Assembly (NCBI RefSeq): GCF_030691135.1
Contig: NZ_JAUYFA010000029.1
Location: 1 to 64,000 of the forward strand
Reading direction: 5' to 3'
Length of the DNA: 64,000 nucleotides
Source of the DNA: Phreatobacter sp.
GTDB taxonomy: Bacteria; Pseudomonadota; Alphaproteobacteria; Rhizobiales; Phreatobacteraceae
Shown: in pieces, positions 56,142 to 64,000 of the stretch
Layout: each line of letters opens with the position of its first letter
How positions within the stretch are numbered: position 1 is the stretch's first letter
Position numbers and translations under genes: made by a program
The notes under the pieces: model-generated
Databases searched by the model: none
Seen by the model: only the letters and a program-made list of their open reading frames with translations
Told to the model about the DNA's origin: nothing

Positions 56142-57284
56142 TCAGCCGACGAGCCCCCGGATATCGTTCCAGGTGGCGAAGATCATCAGCATCAAAACCA
56201 GCGCCAAACCGAAGCGAAACGCCATTTCCTGGGCGCCTTCGCTCATCGGACGGCCGCGCACGGCCTCGATCGCGTAGAACACCAGATGGCCGCCGTCGAG
56301 CATCGGAATGGGGAAGAGATTGAGCAGGCCTATGGACACCGAGATAAGCGCGGCGAGGCTCAGGAGCGCAACGAATCCGATCTGCGCGGCCTCTCCCGAC
56401 ACCTGGGCGATTCTGATGGGACCGCCGAGCTGGTCGGCGCTCTGCGTGCCCATGATGACCCCGCCGAGATAGGCGAAGGTGCGGTCGACCACGAACCAGG
56501 TTTCCTTCATGCCCATCCAGGTGGCGGTGAAGGGGTCGTAGCGGCGGATCTGGGTATCCCCCGCCTGGTTCGAGCGCGAAATGCCGAGGCGGCCGATGCG
56601 GTGGGTGCCGCCGAAGCGGTCCTTGAACTCGTAGACCGTCGGAACGGCGGTCAGGTCGACCTCACGGCCGTCGCGTTCGACCTTGATCGAAAGGGTTTCG
56701 CCGGCACTGGCGCCGACGATCCGCTGCATGTCGGAGAAGCTCTCGATCGCCCGGCCGCCGATGGAGACGACCACATCGCCTGGCTGGAAACCGGCCTTCG
56801 CCGCAGCGCTGTCGGCCACGATGGTCTCGACGCGCGGCTGCGTGATAGGCTTGCCGAAGACGGTGAACACCACCGCGAAGATGACGATCGCGAGGATGAA
56901 ATTGGCGATCGGGCCGGCCGCGACGATGGCGGCCCGCTGGGCCGTGGTCTTGTGGAAGAAGCTCTCCGAGCGTTGCGCTTCGGTCATCCCCGAGGCCGTC
57001 TCGAAATCAGGTTTTGAGGCTGCGTCGGCATCGCCGTAGAACTTGACATAACCGCCGAGCGGGATGGCGCAGAATTTCCAGCGCGTGCCATGGCGGTCGT
57101 TGAATCCGACGAGTTCACGGCCGAAACCGACGGAGAACACCTCGACGCGCACGCCGTTGCGGCGCGCGACCCAGAAGTGCCCGAGCTCGTGGAAGAACAC
57201 CACGACAGTCAGCACGAACAGAAACGGAATGATGGTCCAGAGCAGGGTCTGGCCCCATCCGCCCAGAGCGGAAACGACGTTCAT
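56142..57284 (-). CDS. rseP: Site-2 metalloprotease RseP
   Basis: Intramembrane zinc protease cleaving anti-sigma factors and signal-peptide remnants. The zinc site HELGH is at residues 32-36 in the first membrane segment, a single PDZ domain lies near 130-210 (KAGFQPGDVVVSIGGRAI), and the third zinc ligand region is NLFPIPMLDGGH. Length is 380 aa from ATG 57284, which has GGGAC 7 bases upstream; an in-frame TTG 7 codons earlier is less likely. E. coli RseP has two PDZ domains; one is common here. Confidence 0.94.
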   Translation of the reverse strand: MNVVSALGGWGQTLLWTIIPFLFVLTVVVFFHELGHFWVARRNGVRVEVFSVGFGRELVGFNDRHGTRWKFCAIPLGGYVKFYGDADAASKPDFETASGMTEAQRSESFFHKTTAQRAAIVAAGPIANFILAIVIFAVVFTVFGKPITQPRVETIVADSAAAKAGFQPGDVVVSIGGRAIESFSDMQRIVGASAGETLSIKVERDGREVDLTAVPTVYEFKDRFGGTHRIGRLGISRSNQAGDTQIRRYDPFTATWMGMKETWFVVDRTFAYLGGVIMGTQSADQLGGPIRIAQVSGEAAQIGFVALLSLAALISVSIGLLNLFPIPMLDGGHLVFYAIEAVRGRPMSEGAQEMAFRFGLALVLMLMIFATWNDIRGLVG

Positions 57285-57339
57285 TGCATTGTCCCATGGA
57301 TACAAGCCCAGGAAATCCGAGACTCATACCCTCCCATAA

Positions 57340-58509
57340 TCAAGATGCCGCAGCCGATGCGTTAAGCATAGTGGCCGCCGCTCGCTGTCGTGCGGCATGG
57401 TCAATCAACCATAAATCGTCCAATGTGGCCGGAGCGGGGCCGACCCCCTCCTCCTCCAGCACGCGCTCGACGATCCGAGCGATGTCCGCGAAGCCGATCC
57501 GGCGCGCGAGGAAGGCTTCGACCGCCACTTCGTTGGCCGCGTTGAGTACGGTCGGCGCCCTGCCCCCCGCCGTCATCGCCTCGATGGCCAAGCGGAGCGC
57601 GGGAAATCGCACCAGATCAGGTTCCTCGAAGGTGAGCGTCGCGATGGCCGCGAAATCGAGCCGCCGGGACGGTCCGTCGATCCGGTCGGGGAAGCCGAGG
57701 CAATGGGCGATGGGCACCCGCATGTCCGCCGCACCGAGCTGGGCGACGATCGAGCCGTCACGATATCCGACCATGCCGTGGACCACCTGCTGCGGGTGGA
57801 TCAGCGCCCTGAGACGGTCAGGCGGCAGCGAGAACAGATGATGCGCCTCGATCAGCTCGAGGCCCTTGTTCATCAGGCCGGCGGAATCCACCGTGACCTT
57901 GGCGCCCATGGTGTAGTTCGGATGCTTGAGAGCGTCCTCCGGCCGTGCGGCGGCGATAGCCGCTGCGTCCCAGGTCCGGAACGGCCCGCCGGAAGCAGTG
58001 ATCCAGACCGTTTCGACATCCTCCATGCGGGAGCCCGCAAGCGCCTGGAAGACGGCATTGTGCTCGGAATCGACCGGCAGCACCTGCACCCCCCTCGCCC
58101 GGGCCGAACCCATGACGAGCGCGCCCGCGGCGACGAGGCTTTCCTTATTAGCGAGCGCGACGGTCGTGCCCTGACCGATGGCGGCGAGCACCGGCTCGAC
58201 CCCGGCCGCACCCGAGATCGCCGCAAGCACCATGTCCGCCGGCCTTGCCGCCGCGGCGGCGACAGCGGCCGGACCGGCACCGGTCTCGATCCCGGTTCCC
58301 GCCAGAGCCTCGCGCAAGGCCGGATAGGCCGCCTCGTCCGCGACTGCGGCAAAACGTGCACCGTGGTCACGGGCGATCCGGGCGAGACCCGCCGCATCGC
58401 CGTTCGCCGTCACCGCCTCGATCGGGAATCGGTGGCGATGCCGCGCCACGATGTCGAGGGCGCTGGTTCCAACCGAGCCCGTCGCGCCGAGAATCGTGAG
58501 CCTGCGCAT
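57340..58509 (-). CDS. dxr: 1-Deoxy-D-xylulose-5-phosphate reductoisomerase
   Basis: First committed enzyme of the MEP isoprenoid pathway, making MEP for the IspD domain encoded at 17.6 kb. NADPH motif LGATGSVGTSALD is at the N-terminus; the metal/substrate segments are LPVDSEHNAVFQ, ASGGPFR, and the NYTMGAKVTVDSAGLMNKGLE stretch (about residues 205-225, cited in two parts in most descriptions). Length is 389 aa from ATG 58509; a GTG at 58521 would overlap cdsA. Confidence 0.95.
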   Translation of the reverse strand: MRRLTILGATGSVGTSALDIVARHRHRFPIEAVTANGDAAGLARIARDHGARFAAVADEAAYPALREALAGTGIETGAGPAAVAAAAARPADMVLAAISGAAGVEPVLAAIGQGTTVALANKESLVAAGALVMGSARARGVQVLPVDSEHNAVFQALAGSRMEDVETVWITASGGPFRTWDAAAIAAARPEDALKHPNYTMGAKVTVDSAGLMNKGLELIEAHHLFSLPPDRLRALIHPQQVVHGMVGYRDGSIVAQLGAADMRVPIAHCLGFPDRIDGPSRRLDFAAIATLTFEEPDLVRFPALRLAIEAMTAGGRAPTVLNAANEVAVEAFLARRIGFADIARIVERVLEEEGVGPAPATLDDLWLIDHAARQRAAATMLNASAAAS

Positions 58510-58514
58510 CAACC

Positions 58515-59363
58515 TCACCACACCAGCAGGCCGGCTGCGGGATTGCCGACGCCGCCACGCATCAGGCCAAGTGTCGCAGCCGCCACGGCGGCGACGAGGA
58601 ACCCGTCGAGTCGGTCCATGACCCCGCCATGGCCGGGGATGATCGATCCCGCGTCCTTGGCGGCGAAACGGCGCTTCACGAACGATTCGAACAGGTCACC
58701 GCCCTGGCTGAGAGCGGCGATCACCAAGGTGGTCAGCGCAAGGCCGAGACCGAGCTGCACGCCGGCCGTCTTCACCACGAGGAGGGCGATGGCCGTGCCG
58801 ATGAGCGTACCGCCGATGAAGCCCGACCACGTCTTCTTCGGCGACATCTGCGGCCAGAGCTTCGGCCCGCCGATCGACCGACCGGCAAAATAGGCGGCGA
58901 CATCGGTGCCCCAGACCACGGCGAAGAGCCAGAGGATGGCAACGAAGCCGAGATTGTTGTCGTCCCGAAGGATCGTCGGTCCCAGCACCACCGCGGCCGC
59001 ATAAAGAAGACCGGCGATCGCCCAGCGCGAGCGCCCCTGCGGGCTGAGTGCCAGGGCGACGCCGGCACCGGCGCCGAGCGCGATCATCGCAAATCCCGGA
59101 TTGAGGAAATAGCGCTCCAGGCCAAGAGCGACGGCCAGCGCGGCGAGTTCGCCGGCATAGAGTGCCATCGGTGCTCCCGGCAGAACGAGCCGGTTCCACT
59201 CCCACAGCACGAGCGCCGCACCACAGAGCCAGAACAGGGCGAAGGGCCAGTCGCCCAGCCAGGCGGTGAAGATCGCCGCCGGGACAAGAACGAGCGCTGA
59301 GAGAATCCGTTTCTTCAGATCGGGATCGGAAAAGGCGCCGGCGGGGCGTTGATCGGGCCGCAT
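58515..59363 (-). CDS. cdsA: Phosphatidate cytidylyltransferase
   Basis: Integral membrane enzyme forming CDP-diacylglycerol from phosphatidate and CTP, the precursor of all phospholipids including the product of Pcs (31 kb). Eight or so hydrophobic segments; the family signature is KRRFAAKDAGSIIPGHGG followed by DRLDG. Length is 282 aa. It starts 3 bases after the uppS stop. Confidence 0.94.
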   Translation of the reverse strand: MRPDQRPAGAFSDPDLKKRILSALVLVPAAIFTAWLGDWPFALFWLCGAALVLWEWNRLVLPGAPMALYAGELAALAVALGLERYFLNPGFAMIALGAGAGVALALSPQGRSRWAIAGLLYAAAVVLGPTILRDDNNLGFVAILWLFAVVWGTDVAAYFAGRSIGGPKLWPQMSPKKTWSGFIGGTLIGTAIALLVVKTAGVQLGLGLALTTLVIAALSQGGDLFESFVKRRFAAKDAGSIIPGHGGVMDRLDGFLVAAVAAATLGLMRGGVGNPAAGLLVW

Positions 59364-59365
59364 GT

Positions 59366-60139
59366 TCAGGCGCCGACGGCGCCGAGGCCGCCGTAGCGAC
59401 GCTCGCGGCGACTGTACTCGACGAGCGCCTCCATCAGCGCCTCGCGACCATAATCGGGCCAGAGGATGGGCTGGAAGACGAGTTCAGCATAGGCTGACTG
59501 CCACATCAGGAAGTTCGACAGGCGCATCTCGCCGGAGGTCCGGATGACGAGGTCCGGATCCGGCACGCCTGCCGTGTTGAGGCGCGCCGCGATCGCCTCG
59601 GGGGTGATGCTGGCGGCACTGCGGTCCCCGCGCGCCACCTCCTCGGCCAGCGCACGGGCCGCCGCCGCGATCTCCTGGCGCGACCCGTAATTGAAGGCGA
59701 CGATCAGTGTCTGCCGGGTGTTGGCCCGGGTCAGCGCCTCCGCCTCCGTCAGGAGCAGGCGAATGTCGGGCTCGAGATTGTCGCGATCGCCGGCGATGAG
59801 GACGCGAACGCCCGCCTCGTGCAGTTCCGCAAGATCGTTGCGGATGAAGCGCTTGAGCAGACCCATCAGGGCCGAGACCTCGGCCGGCGGCCGTGACCAG
59901 TTCTCGGACGAGAACGAATAGACCGTGACGATCTCGATGCCGATCTCGCGGGCAGCCCGAAGGGTGCGCCGGAGCGCGTCGACACCGCGCCGGTGGCCCT
60001 CGATACGCGGCAGTCCTCGCTGCTTCGCCCAGCGGCCGTTCCCGTCCATGATGATGGCGACATGGCGCGGCAGAGCCGCTGGCGCTGCGGTCGCAACGCC
60101 GTGTTCTGCGGCCAGGCCTTGTCGGTCCACCATGTTCAT
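59366..60139 (-). CDS. uppS: Undecaprenyl diphosphate synthase (isoprenyl transferase)
   Basis: cis-Prenyltransferase building the C55 lipid carrier for peptidoglycan and other glycans. Active-site segment [17 protein letters not shown] near residue 30 contains the catalytic Asp; other motifs are [18 protein letters not shown] and the C-terminal [16 protein letters not shown]. Length is 257 aa. A second ATG two codons in is an alternative start. It lies 14 bases after frr on the same strand. Confidence 0.95.
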   Translation of the reverse strand: MNMVDRQGLAAEHGVATAAPAALPRHVAIIMDGNGRWAKQRGLPRIEGHRRGVDALRRTLRAAREIGIEIVTVYSFSSENWSRPPAEVSALMGLLKRFIRNDLAELHEAGVRVLIAGDRDNLEPDIRLLLTEAEALTRANTRQTLIVAFNYGSRQEIAAAARALAEEVARGDRSAASITPEAIAARLNTAGVPDPDLVIRTSGEMRLSNFLMWQSAYAELVFQPILWPDYGREALMEALVEYSRRERRYGGLGAVGA

Positions 60140-60153
60140 GTCCGTGTCCGCGC

Positions 60154-60720
60154 TCAGACCGTCATGATCTCTTTTTCCTTCTGTACGAGCAGCAGGTCGA
60201 TCTCGGCGATGTGCTTGTCGGTTTCCTTCTGGACCTGGTCGGCGGCACGGGCATTGTCGTCCTCGCTCATCGAATGATCCTTCTCCTTCGCCTTCAGCAC
60301 GTCCATCCCGTCACGACGGATATGGCGAACCGTGACGCGCGCGCCCTCGGCATATTTGTGAGCGACCTTGACCATGTCCTTGCGGCGATCCTGCGTCAGT
60401 TCCGGGATACGCAGGCGGATCACCTGGCCCTCGGTCTGTGGATTGAGGCCGAGGCTCGATTCGCGGATGGCTTTCTCGACCGGCCCGACCATGGCCCGGT
60501 CCCAGACCTGCACCGACAGGAGCCGCGGCTCGGGCACGCTCACCGTGGCGACCTGATTGATGTGCATCGACTGGCCGTAGGCCTCGACCTGAATCGGGTC
60601 GAGCAGGTTCGGCGAGGCGCGACCGGTACGGAGCGTCCCCAGTTCGTGCTTGAAGGATGCGATCGAGCTCTGCATGCGACGCGTGATGTCGGCAAGATCG
60701 AAGGTCGGGGACGCGGCCAT
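60154..60720 (-). CDS. frr: Ribosome recycling factor
   Basis: Works with EF-G to split post-termination ribosomes. Near-mimic of tRNA with a three-helix bundle; recognised by the [20 protein letters not shown] segment (about residues 31-50), the [17 protein letters not shown] stretch and the RHIRRDGMD segment. Length 188 aa is normal. It follows pyrH after 56 bases; pyrH-frr adjacency is nearly universal. Confidence 0.97.
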   Translation of the reverse strand: MAASPTFDLADITRRMQSSIASFKHELGTLRTGRASPNLLDPIQVEAYGQSMHINQVATVSVPEPRLLSVQVWDRAMVGPVEKAIRESSLGLNPQTEGQVIRLRIPELTQDRRKDMVKVAHKYAEGARVTVRHIRRDGMDVLKAKEKDHSMSEDDNARAADQVQKETDKHIAEIDLLLVQKEKEIMTV

Positions 60721-60776
60721 GGGGTACGCCTCTTGGAGATTGCGCGGAGATATCCGCGGGAATGACGATTGCGCGG

Positions 60777-61493
60777 TCAGACGGTGACCACGGTGCAGCG
60801 GCCCTCGCCCGCCAGCACCGACGCGACCGCGCCAGGAGCATCGAGGGAGAACACGATTATCGGAAGTCGGTTCTCCCGGGCAAGCGCGAAGGCGGCTGTG
60901 TCCATCACCTTGAGGTCGCGGGCGATCGCCTCGTCGGCGCTCAGCTGGTCGAAACGCACGGCGGTCGGGTCGCGCTTGGGATCGGCGGAATAGACGCCAT
61001 CGACATTGGTGCCCTTCAGCACGACGTCGCAGCCGAGTTCGACCGCCCGCATGGTGGCGGTGGTATCCGTCGTCAGCAGCGGCACGCCGATGCCGCCGCC
61101 GAGCACGACGATCTTGCCGGCAGCCAGATGCGCGAGCGCATGGCGCACCGTGTAGACGTCCAGCGCCTCCGGCACGGGTTCCGCCGAGAGCGCGACAGCC
61201 GGATGGCCGAGGGCGCTGATCTGTCCGGCGAGCGCAATGGCGTTCATGACGGTCGCAAGGCGCCCGATCGCGTCGGCATCGACGCGGCTGAGGCCGATGC
61301 TGGCGATCTGCCGGCCGCGGAAGATGTTGCCGCCGCCGACGACCACCGCGATGTCAGTGCCCGCCTTCGCCGCGGCGATGAGGTCCTCGGCGATGTTCCG
61401 GACGGTCTTCGCGTCGAAACCGAAATCCTGATCGCCCGCCAGGGCCTCGCCGGACACTTTCACCAGCGCGCGCCTGTAGCGTGGCCCGGCCAT
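60777..61493 (-). CDS. pyrH: UMP kinase
   Basis: Bacterial amino-acid-kinase-fold UMP kinase, phosphorylating UMP to UDP. Hallmarks are KVSGEALAG at the N-terminus, [11 protein letters not shown], the central LTTDTTA segment and [15 protein letters not shown]. Length is 238 aa. ATG 61493 has GGGGGAA 5 bases upstream and is preferred over the ATG at 61520. In relatives tsf lies directly upstream; here a plus-strand gene separates them, so pyrH needs its own promoter. Confidence 0.96.
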   Translation of the reverse strand: MAGPRYRRALVKVSGEALAGDQDFGFDAKTVRNIAEDLIAAAKAGTDIAVVVGGGNIFRGRQIASIGLSRVDADAIGRLATVMNAIALAGQISALGHPAVALSAEPVPEALDVYTVRHALAHLAAGKIVVLGGGIGVPLLTTDTTATMRAVELGCDVVLKGTNVDGVYSADPKRDPTAVRFDQLSADEAIARDLKVMDTAAFALARENRLPIIVFSLDAPGAVASVLAGEGRCTVVTV

Positions 61494-61771
61494 ATCGTTC
61501 CCCCGATTCGCAGTCGTCATGAGATCGTTGCGAAGGCCGGGTTTAGCGCAATGCCCGATCCGCGCAACCGTTCAGACGACGCGGCCGTGCCGAACGACCA
61601 CCCGCCGCGTGACGATACCGCTTTGCGTCGTGCCGATACACGATCTAGGTTGGCTCCGCCATCACCTCGATATGCCAGCCCGGCGGCCCGCAGCCTACAC
61701 ACACACACATTCGACAAGCGGCGCCGCGTGGAACGATTGTTGTCGACGATGTCTCCAACGGCGAGGAGCCG
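61494..61771. other. Divergent intergenic region pyrH / isomerase
   Basis: This 278-bp gap should contain the promoter of the pyrH-frr-uppS series and that of the plus-strand isomerase gene. The only conspicuous sequence is a short (AC)6 run at 61697-61709. I see no RNA gene, clear operator or open frame with coding character. Confidence 0.4.
61697..61709. repeat. Short (AC)n dinucleotide run
   Basis: Thirteen bases of alternating A and C in the gap upstream of pyrH. It is the only microsatellite-like run I noticed in the window and could be length-variable, but it is short. Confidence 0.6.
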
Positions 61772-62386
61772 ATGCCGCGATCCGGGCCCCGCCTCGTCGA
61801 GTTCCACTTCGATTTTGGCAGCCCCAACGCCTATTTCGCCCACAAGGCCCTCGCCGGCCTCGCGACGCGCACCGGCGCCACGGTCCGTTATGTGCCGGTG
61901 CTGCTCGGCGGCATCTTCAAGGCGACCAACAACCGCTCCCCCTTCGAGGCCTTCGCAGGGGTGCGCAACAAGCTCGCCTATGAGCGGCTGGAAATCGCCC
62001 GGTTTATCGCGCGGCACGGTCTGACGCGCTTCAAGATGAACCCGTTCTTCCCCGTTAACACGCTCATGCTCATGCGCGGGGCGGTCGCCATGGACAAGCA
62101 GGGGCAGCTCGCACCCTATGCCGAGGCCGGCTTCCATCACATGTGGGAAGAGCCGAAGAAAATGGACGACCCCGCCGTCTTCAAGGCCGCGATGGACGCC
62201 TCCGGGTTCGATGGTGCCGCCCTCATCGAGGCGACCCAGGCGCCCGACGTCAAGGCCGGCCTCATCGGCAACACCGAGACCTCGGTCGGCCGCGGCGCCT
62301 TCGGCGTGCCGACCTTCTTCATCGGCCGCGATATGTATTTCGGCAAGGACCGGCTGAACGACGTCGAGGCGGTGCTGGCCGGCTGA
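61772..62386 (+). CDS. 2-Hydroxychromene-2-carboxylate isomerase-like (DsbA fold)
   Basis: A 204-aa kappa-class glutathione-transferase-like protein. The N-terminus FHFDFGSPNAYFAHKAL matches HCCA isomerases, with S17 in the position that contacts glutathione instead of a CxxC. The late segment GRGAFGVPTFFIGRDMYFGKDRL is diagnostic. In pseudomonads the enzyme acts in naphthalene breakdown; here no aromatic-degradation genes are nearby, so a general glutathione-dependent role is more likely. GAGGAG precedes the ATG. It is inserted on the opposite strand between tsf and pyrH. Confidence 0.85.
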   Translation: MPRSGPRLVEFHFDFGSPNAYFAHKALAGLATRTGATVRYVPVLLGGIFKATNNRSPFEAFAGVRNKLAYERLEIARFIARHGLTRFKMNPFFPVNTLMLMRGAVAMDKQGQLAPYAEAGFHHMWEEPKKMDDPAVFKAAMDASGFDGAALIEATQAPDVKAGLIGNTETSVGRGAFGVPTFFIGRDMYFGKDRLNDVEAVLAG

Positions 62387-62402
62387 CAGGATCGCGCTCA
62401 CG

Positions 62403-62428
62403 AAAAAAGGGGCGGTCGCCCGCCCCTT
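62403..62428 (-). terminator. Rho-independent terminator of rpsB-tsf
   Basis: Stem GGGGCGG (62409-62415) / CCGCCCC (62420-62426) with 4-base loop, extended by an AA/TT pair, followed on the minus strand by six T residues (62408 to 62403). It is 26 bp beyond the tsf stop. On the plus strand it also lies just after the isomerase stop and could act weakly in that direction. Confidence 0.85.
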
Positions 62429-62453
62429 CCCTCGACGTCGATGGTCGACGCGA

Positions 62454-63377
62454 TCAGGTCTTGACGCCGGCCTGCGCCGCGACTTCCGCAGCGAAATCGT
62501 TCTCGGCCTTCTCGATGCCTTCGCCGAGGGCGAAACGGGTGAAGGCGGTCAGCTTGATCGGCGCGCCGACCTTGCTCTCCATCTCCTTCAGGGCCTGGGC
62601 TACCGTCTTGCCACCGTCATGGATGTAGAGCTGCTCGAGGAGGCAGACCTCCTTGGCATAGGTCTTGATGCCCGACTCGACGATCTTGGCGATGACGTTC
62701 TCGGGCTTGCCGGCGTTCTTCTCGGCGAGGATCGCCTTCTCCCGGGCGACGACGGCCGGGTCGAGACCCTCCGCATCCAGCGCCAGCGGGTTCGCGGCGG
62801 CGACATGCATCGCGATCATGCGGCCGAGCGCGGCGAGCTCGTCCTTGCTGCCGGTCGATTCGAGCGCCACCAGAACGCCGATCTTGCCGAGACCCGGCTC
62901 AACCGCGTTGTGAATGTAGCTGCCGACGACGCCGTCCGACACGGACAGGACCGAGGCGCGGCGCAGCGTCATGTTCTCGCCGATCGTCGCGACCGCCGAA
63001 GCGATGGCGTCCGCGACCGTGCCGCCGGCGGGGAAAGGCGCGGCAAGGATGGCGTCCACGTCGTTGCCGGTCTTCAGCGCCACTTCGGCGATGGACTTCA
63101 CCAGGCCCTGGAACTGATCGTTGCGGGCGACGAAGTCGGTCTCCGAATTGACCTCGACCACGGCGGCCTTCGCGCCGGCCGTGACGATGCCGACGAGGCC
63201 CTCCGCGGCGACGCGGCCGGCCTTCTTGGCGGCCTTCGACAGACCCTTCTTGCGCAACAGGTCGACCGCAGCCTCGATGTCGCCGGCGGTCTCGTTCAGC
63301 GCGGACTTGCAGTCCATCATGCCTGCGCCGGTCATCTCGCGCAGTTCCTTGACCATCTGGGCGGTGATGTTCGCCAT
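62454..63377 (-). CDS. tsf: Translation elongation factor Ts
   Basis: Nucleotide exchange factor for EF-Tu. The N-terminal UBA-like domain is [18 protein letters not shown]; the contact motif [12 protein letters not shown] is present; the duplicated core domain follows, with [10 protein letters not shown] and ACLLEQ-like [10 protein letters not shown]. Length is 307 aa. It lies 135 bp downstream of rpsB, a gap with two hairpins, and ends at a strong terminator. Confidence 0.97.
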   Translation of the reverse strand: MANITAQMVKELREMTGAGMMDCKSALNETAGDIEAAVDLLRKKGLSKAAKKAGRVAAEGLVGIVTAGAKAAVVEVNSETDFVARNDQFQGLVKSIAEVALKTGNDVDAILAAPFPAGGTVADAIASAVATIGENMTLRRASVLSVSDGVVGSYIHNAVEPGLGKIGVLVALESTGSKDELAALGRMIAMHVAAANPLALDAEGLDPAVVAREKAILAEKNAGKPENVIAKIVESGIKTYAKEVCLLEQLYIHDGGKTVAQALKEMESKVGAPIKLTAFTRFALGEGIEKAENDFAAEVAAQAGVKT

Positions 63378-63415
63378 GGGTCCGTCCTCGAATTCAGTCT
63401 GGTTGGGAAGGGAAA

Positions 63416-63443
63416 CGGCCGGCCCGCGGGAGCGAGCCGGCCG
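63416..63443 (-). terminator. Hairpin in the rpsB-tsf gap (possible attenuator)
   Basis: Perfect 8-bp inverted repeat CGGCCGGC (63416-63423) / GCCGGCCG (63436-63443) with a 12-base loop. On the minus strand it is followed by a mixed TTTCCCTTCCC run, weaker than a classical T tract. It could reduce tsf relative to rpsB expression or act as an mRNA-end barrier. Confidence 0.35.
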
Positions 63444-63465
63444 GAACTCAGAACCGATCTCCGCT

Positions 63466-63484
63466 CGACACGAATTTCGTGTCG
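63466..63484. other. Second inverted repeat in the rpsB-tsf gap
   Basis: CGACACGA (63466-63473) and TCGTGTCG (63477-63484) form a perfect 8-bp stem with a 3-base loop, without a T tract. It lies 29 bp after the rpsB stop. RNA structure protecting the rpsB 3' end is a possible role. Confidence 0.4.
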
Positions 63485-63512
63485 GGCGGATGACGCCGGC
63501 TGACGGCCTGGA

Positions 63513-64000
63513 TCAGGCGGCCTCGGCCTCGACCAGCGACTTGGCCTGGTCGATCCAGCCCTGGACGCGGCCCGGAAGGCCGACGCTGTCGCCGATCTCG
63601 GCGGCATCGACCGGGGTGAAGCCGGCGACCTGCCAGTAGTGGAAGATGCCGAGGTTGTTGAGCTGCTTCTCGATCTCCGGCGACACGCCGGTGAGCTTGA
63701 TGAGCTCGTCCGCCGGGCCGCGGGGGCCGGCGAGACGCTCGACACCGGAGGGCGCTGCGGCCTCCGGCATATCCTCGACCAGCGGCTTCTCGGAAGCGCC
63801 GATATCCATGCCCGACGAACCCTGCGCGCGGCCGATGCCGTCGATGGCGGCGCGGGCGATCAGGTCGCAATAGAGCGAGATGGCGCGGCCGGCGTCGTCG
63901 TTGCCCGGGATCGGATAGGTGATGCCGTCCGGATCGCAGTTGGTGTCGACGATGGCGACGACCGGAATGCCGAGGCGCTTGGCCTCGAGGATGGCGATCG
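63513..64000 (-). CDS. rpsB: Ribosomal protein S2, C-terminal part with extension (partial)
   Basis: The minus-strand frame is open from the window end to the stop at 63513-63515 and covers about 162 codons. The S2 core is recognised by [21 protein letters not shown], then [13 protein letters not shown] and [14 protein letters not shown] (helical). Beyond the core is a roughly 100-residue extension absent from E. coli S2, containing an HhH-like segment: [20 protein letters not shown] and [18 protein letters not shown]. Such extensions occur in alphaproteobacterial S2. The N-terminus lies outside the window. Confidence 0.95.
   Translation of the reverse strand, partial: IAILEAKRLGIPVVAIVDTNCDPDGITYPIPGNDDAGRAISLYCDLIARAAIDGIGRAQGSSGMDIGASEKPLVEDMPEAAAPSGVERLAGPRGPADELIKLTGVSPEIEKQLNNLGIFHYWQVAGFTPVDAAEIGDSVGLPGRVQGWIDQAKSLVEAEAA

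Noticed and set aside
61697-61709. AC run as a phase-variation switch for pyrH
   Set aside because: Only six and a half units, and pyrH is essential; a switch is unlikely.
1-64000. Mobile elements, prophage, CRISPR or toxin-antitoxin loci
   Set aside because: No transposase, integrase, terminal inverted repeat, spaced direct-repeat array or cas gene was seen. The RatA-like protein is better read as a Coq10-type START protein than as a toxin.

Overview
The window is a contiguous, uniformly GC-rich (roughly two-thirds G+C by eye) bacterial chromosome segment with about 57 protein genes, very short intergenic spaces and many ATGA/GTGA start-stop overlaps. Gene content and order point to an alphaproteobacterium of the order Hyphomicrobiales (Rhizobiales). 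The markers are ntrBCYX next to dusB, a fused ispDF, hfq-hflX-mazG, an SOS box of the GTTC-N7-GTTC type in front of lexA, phosphatidylcholine synthase, IalB and an S2 protein with a C-terminal extension. I cannot assign a genus from the sequence alone. I found no rRNA, tRNA, insertion sequence, prophage gene or CRISPR array, and no intergenic gap over 300 bp.

Layout. (1) 1-6220, plus strand: tail of an unknown gene (probably rlpA), a D-Ala-D-Ala carboxypeptidase, tmk, holB, metG, tatD and a metallo-beta-lactamase-fold hydrolase, packed as one operon. (2) 6221-20767: mazG (plus), then on the minus strand hflX, hfq, a D-amino-acid aminotransferase and the nitrogen-sensing block ntrX-ntrY-ntrC-ntrB-dusB, followed by plus-strand ispDF and cinA and minus-strand ratA-type START protein and lipA. 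(3) 20768-41030 is the accessory-looking part: a methyltransferase-like gene, a compact six-gene purine/urate catabolic operon (uraH-xdhA-xdhB-xdhC-puuD-allC), a SulP transporter, phosphatidylcholine synthase, a UbiH-type monooxygenase, an AEC transporter, hspQ, a malyl-CoA-lyase-like enzyme, ialB, and a plus-strand group of a YejA-like solute-binding protein, a degenerate adenylate-forming protein and a FrnE/DsbA-like protein. (4) 41068-48868, plus strand except comEC: moaC, moeA, lexA, (comEC), gltX, gltA. (5) 48933-64000, almost all minus strand: rpsB-tsf, pyrH, frr, uppS, cdsA, dxr, rseP, bamA, lpxD, fabZ, lpxA, lpxI, lpxB, that is the translation-factor and outer-membrane biogenesis cluster, interrupted by one plus-strand isomerase gene between tsf and pyrH.

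How the parts work together. Region 5 couples isoprenoid (dxr, uppS), phospholipid (cdsA), lipid A (lpxD, lpxA, lpxI, lpxB, fabZ) and outer-membrane protein (bamA, rseP) synthesis; ispDF in region 2 supplies the MEP pathway steps after dxr. The xanthine dehydrogenase of region 3 needs molybdenum cofactor, two of whose synthesis genes (moaC, moeA) lie 13 kb away. The purine operon frees nitrogen, the resource sensed by NtrBC/NtrYX. lexA carries two consensus operators in opposite orientation around its promoter.

Most of the window is ordinary core genome. The least explained items are the translationally coupled solute-binding protein plus a ligase-like protein that has lost its ATP-binding and catalytic motifs (36815-40308), two adjacent inverted repeats upstream of mazG, a plus-strand terminator lying antisense in the hfq leader, and a 17-bp tandem repeat that begins inside the last codons of gltA.
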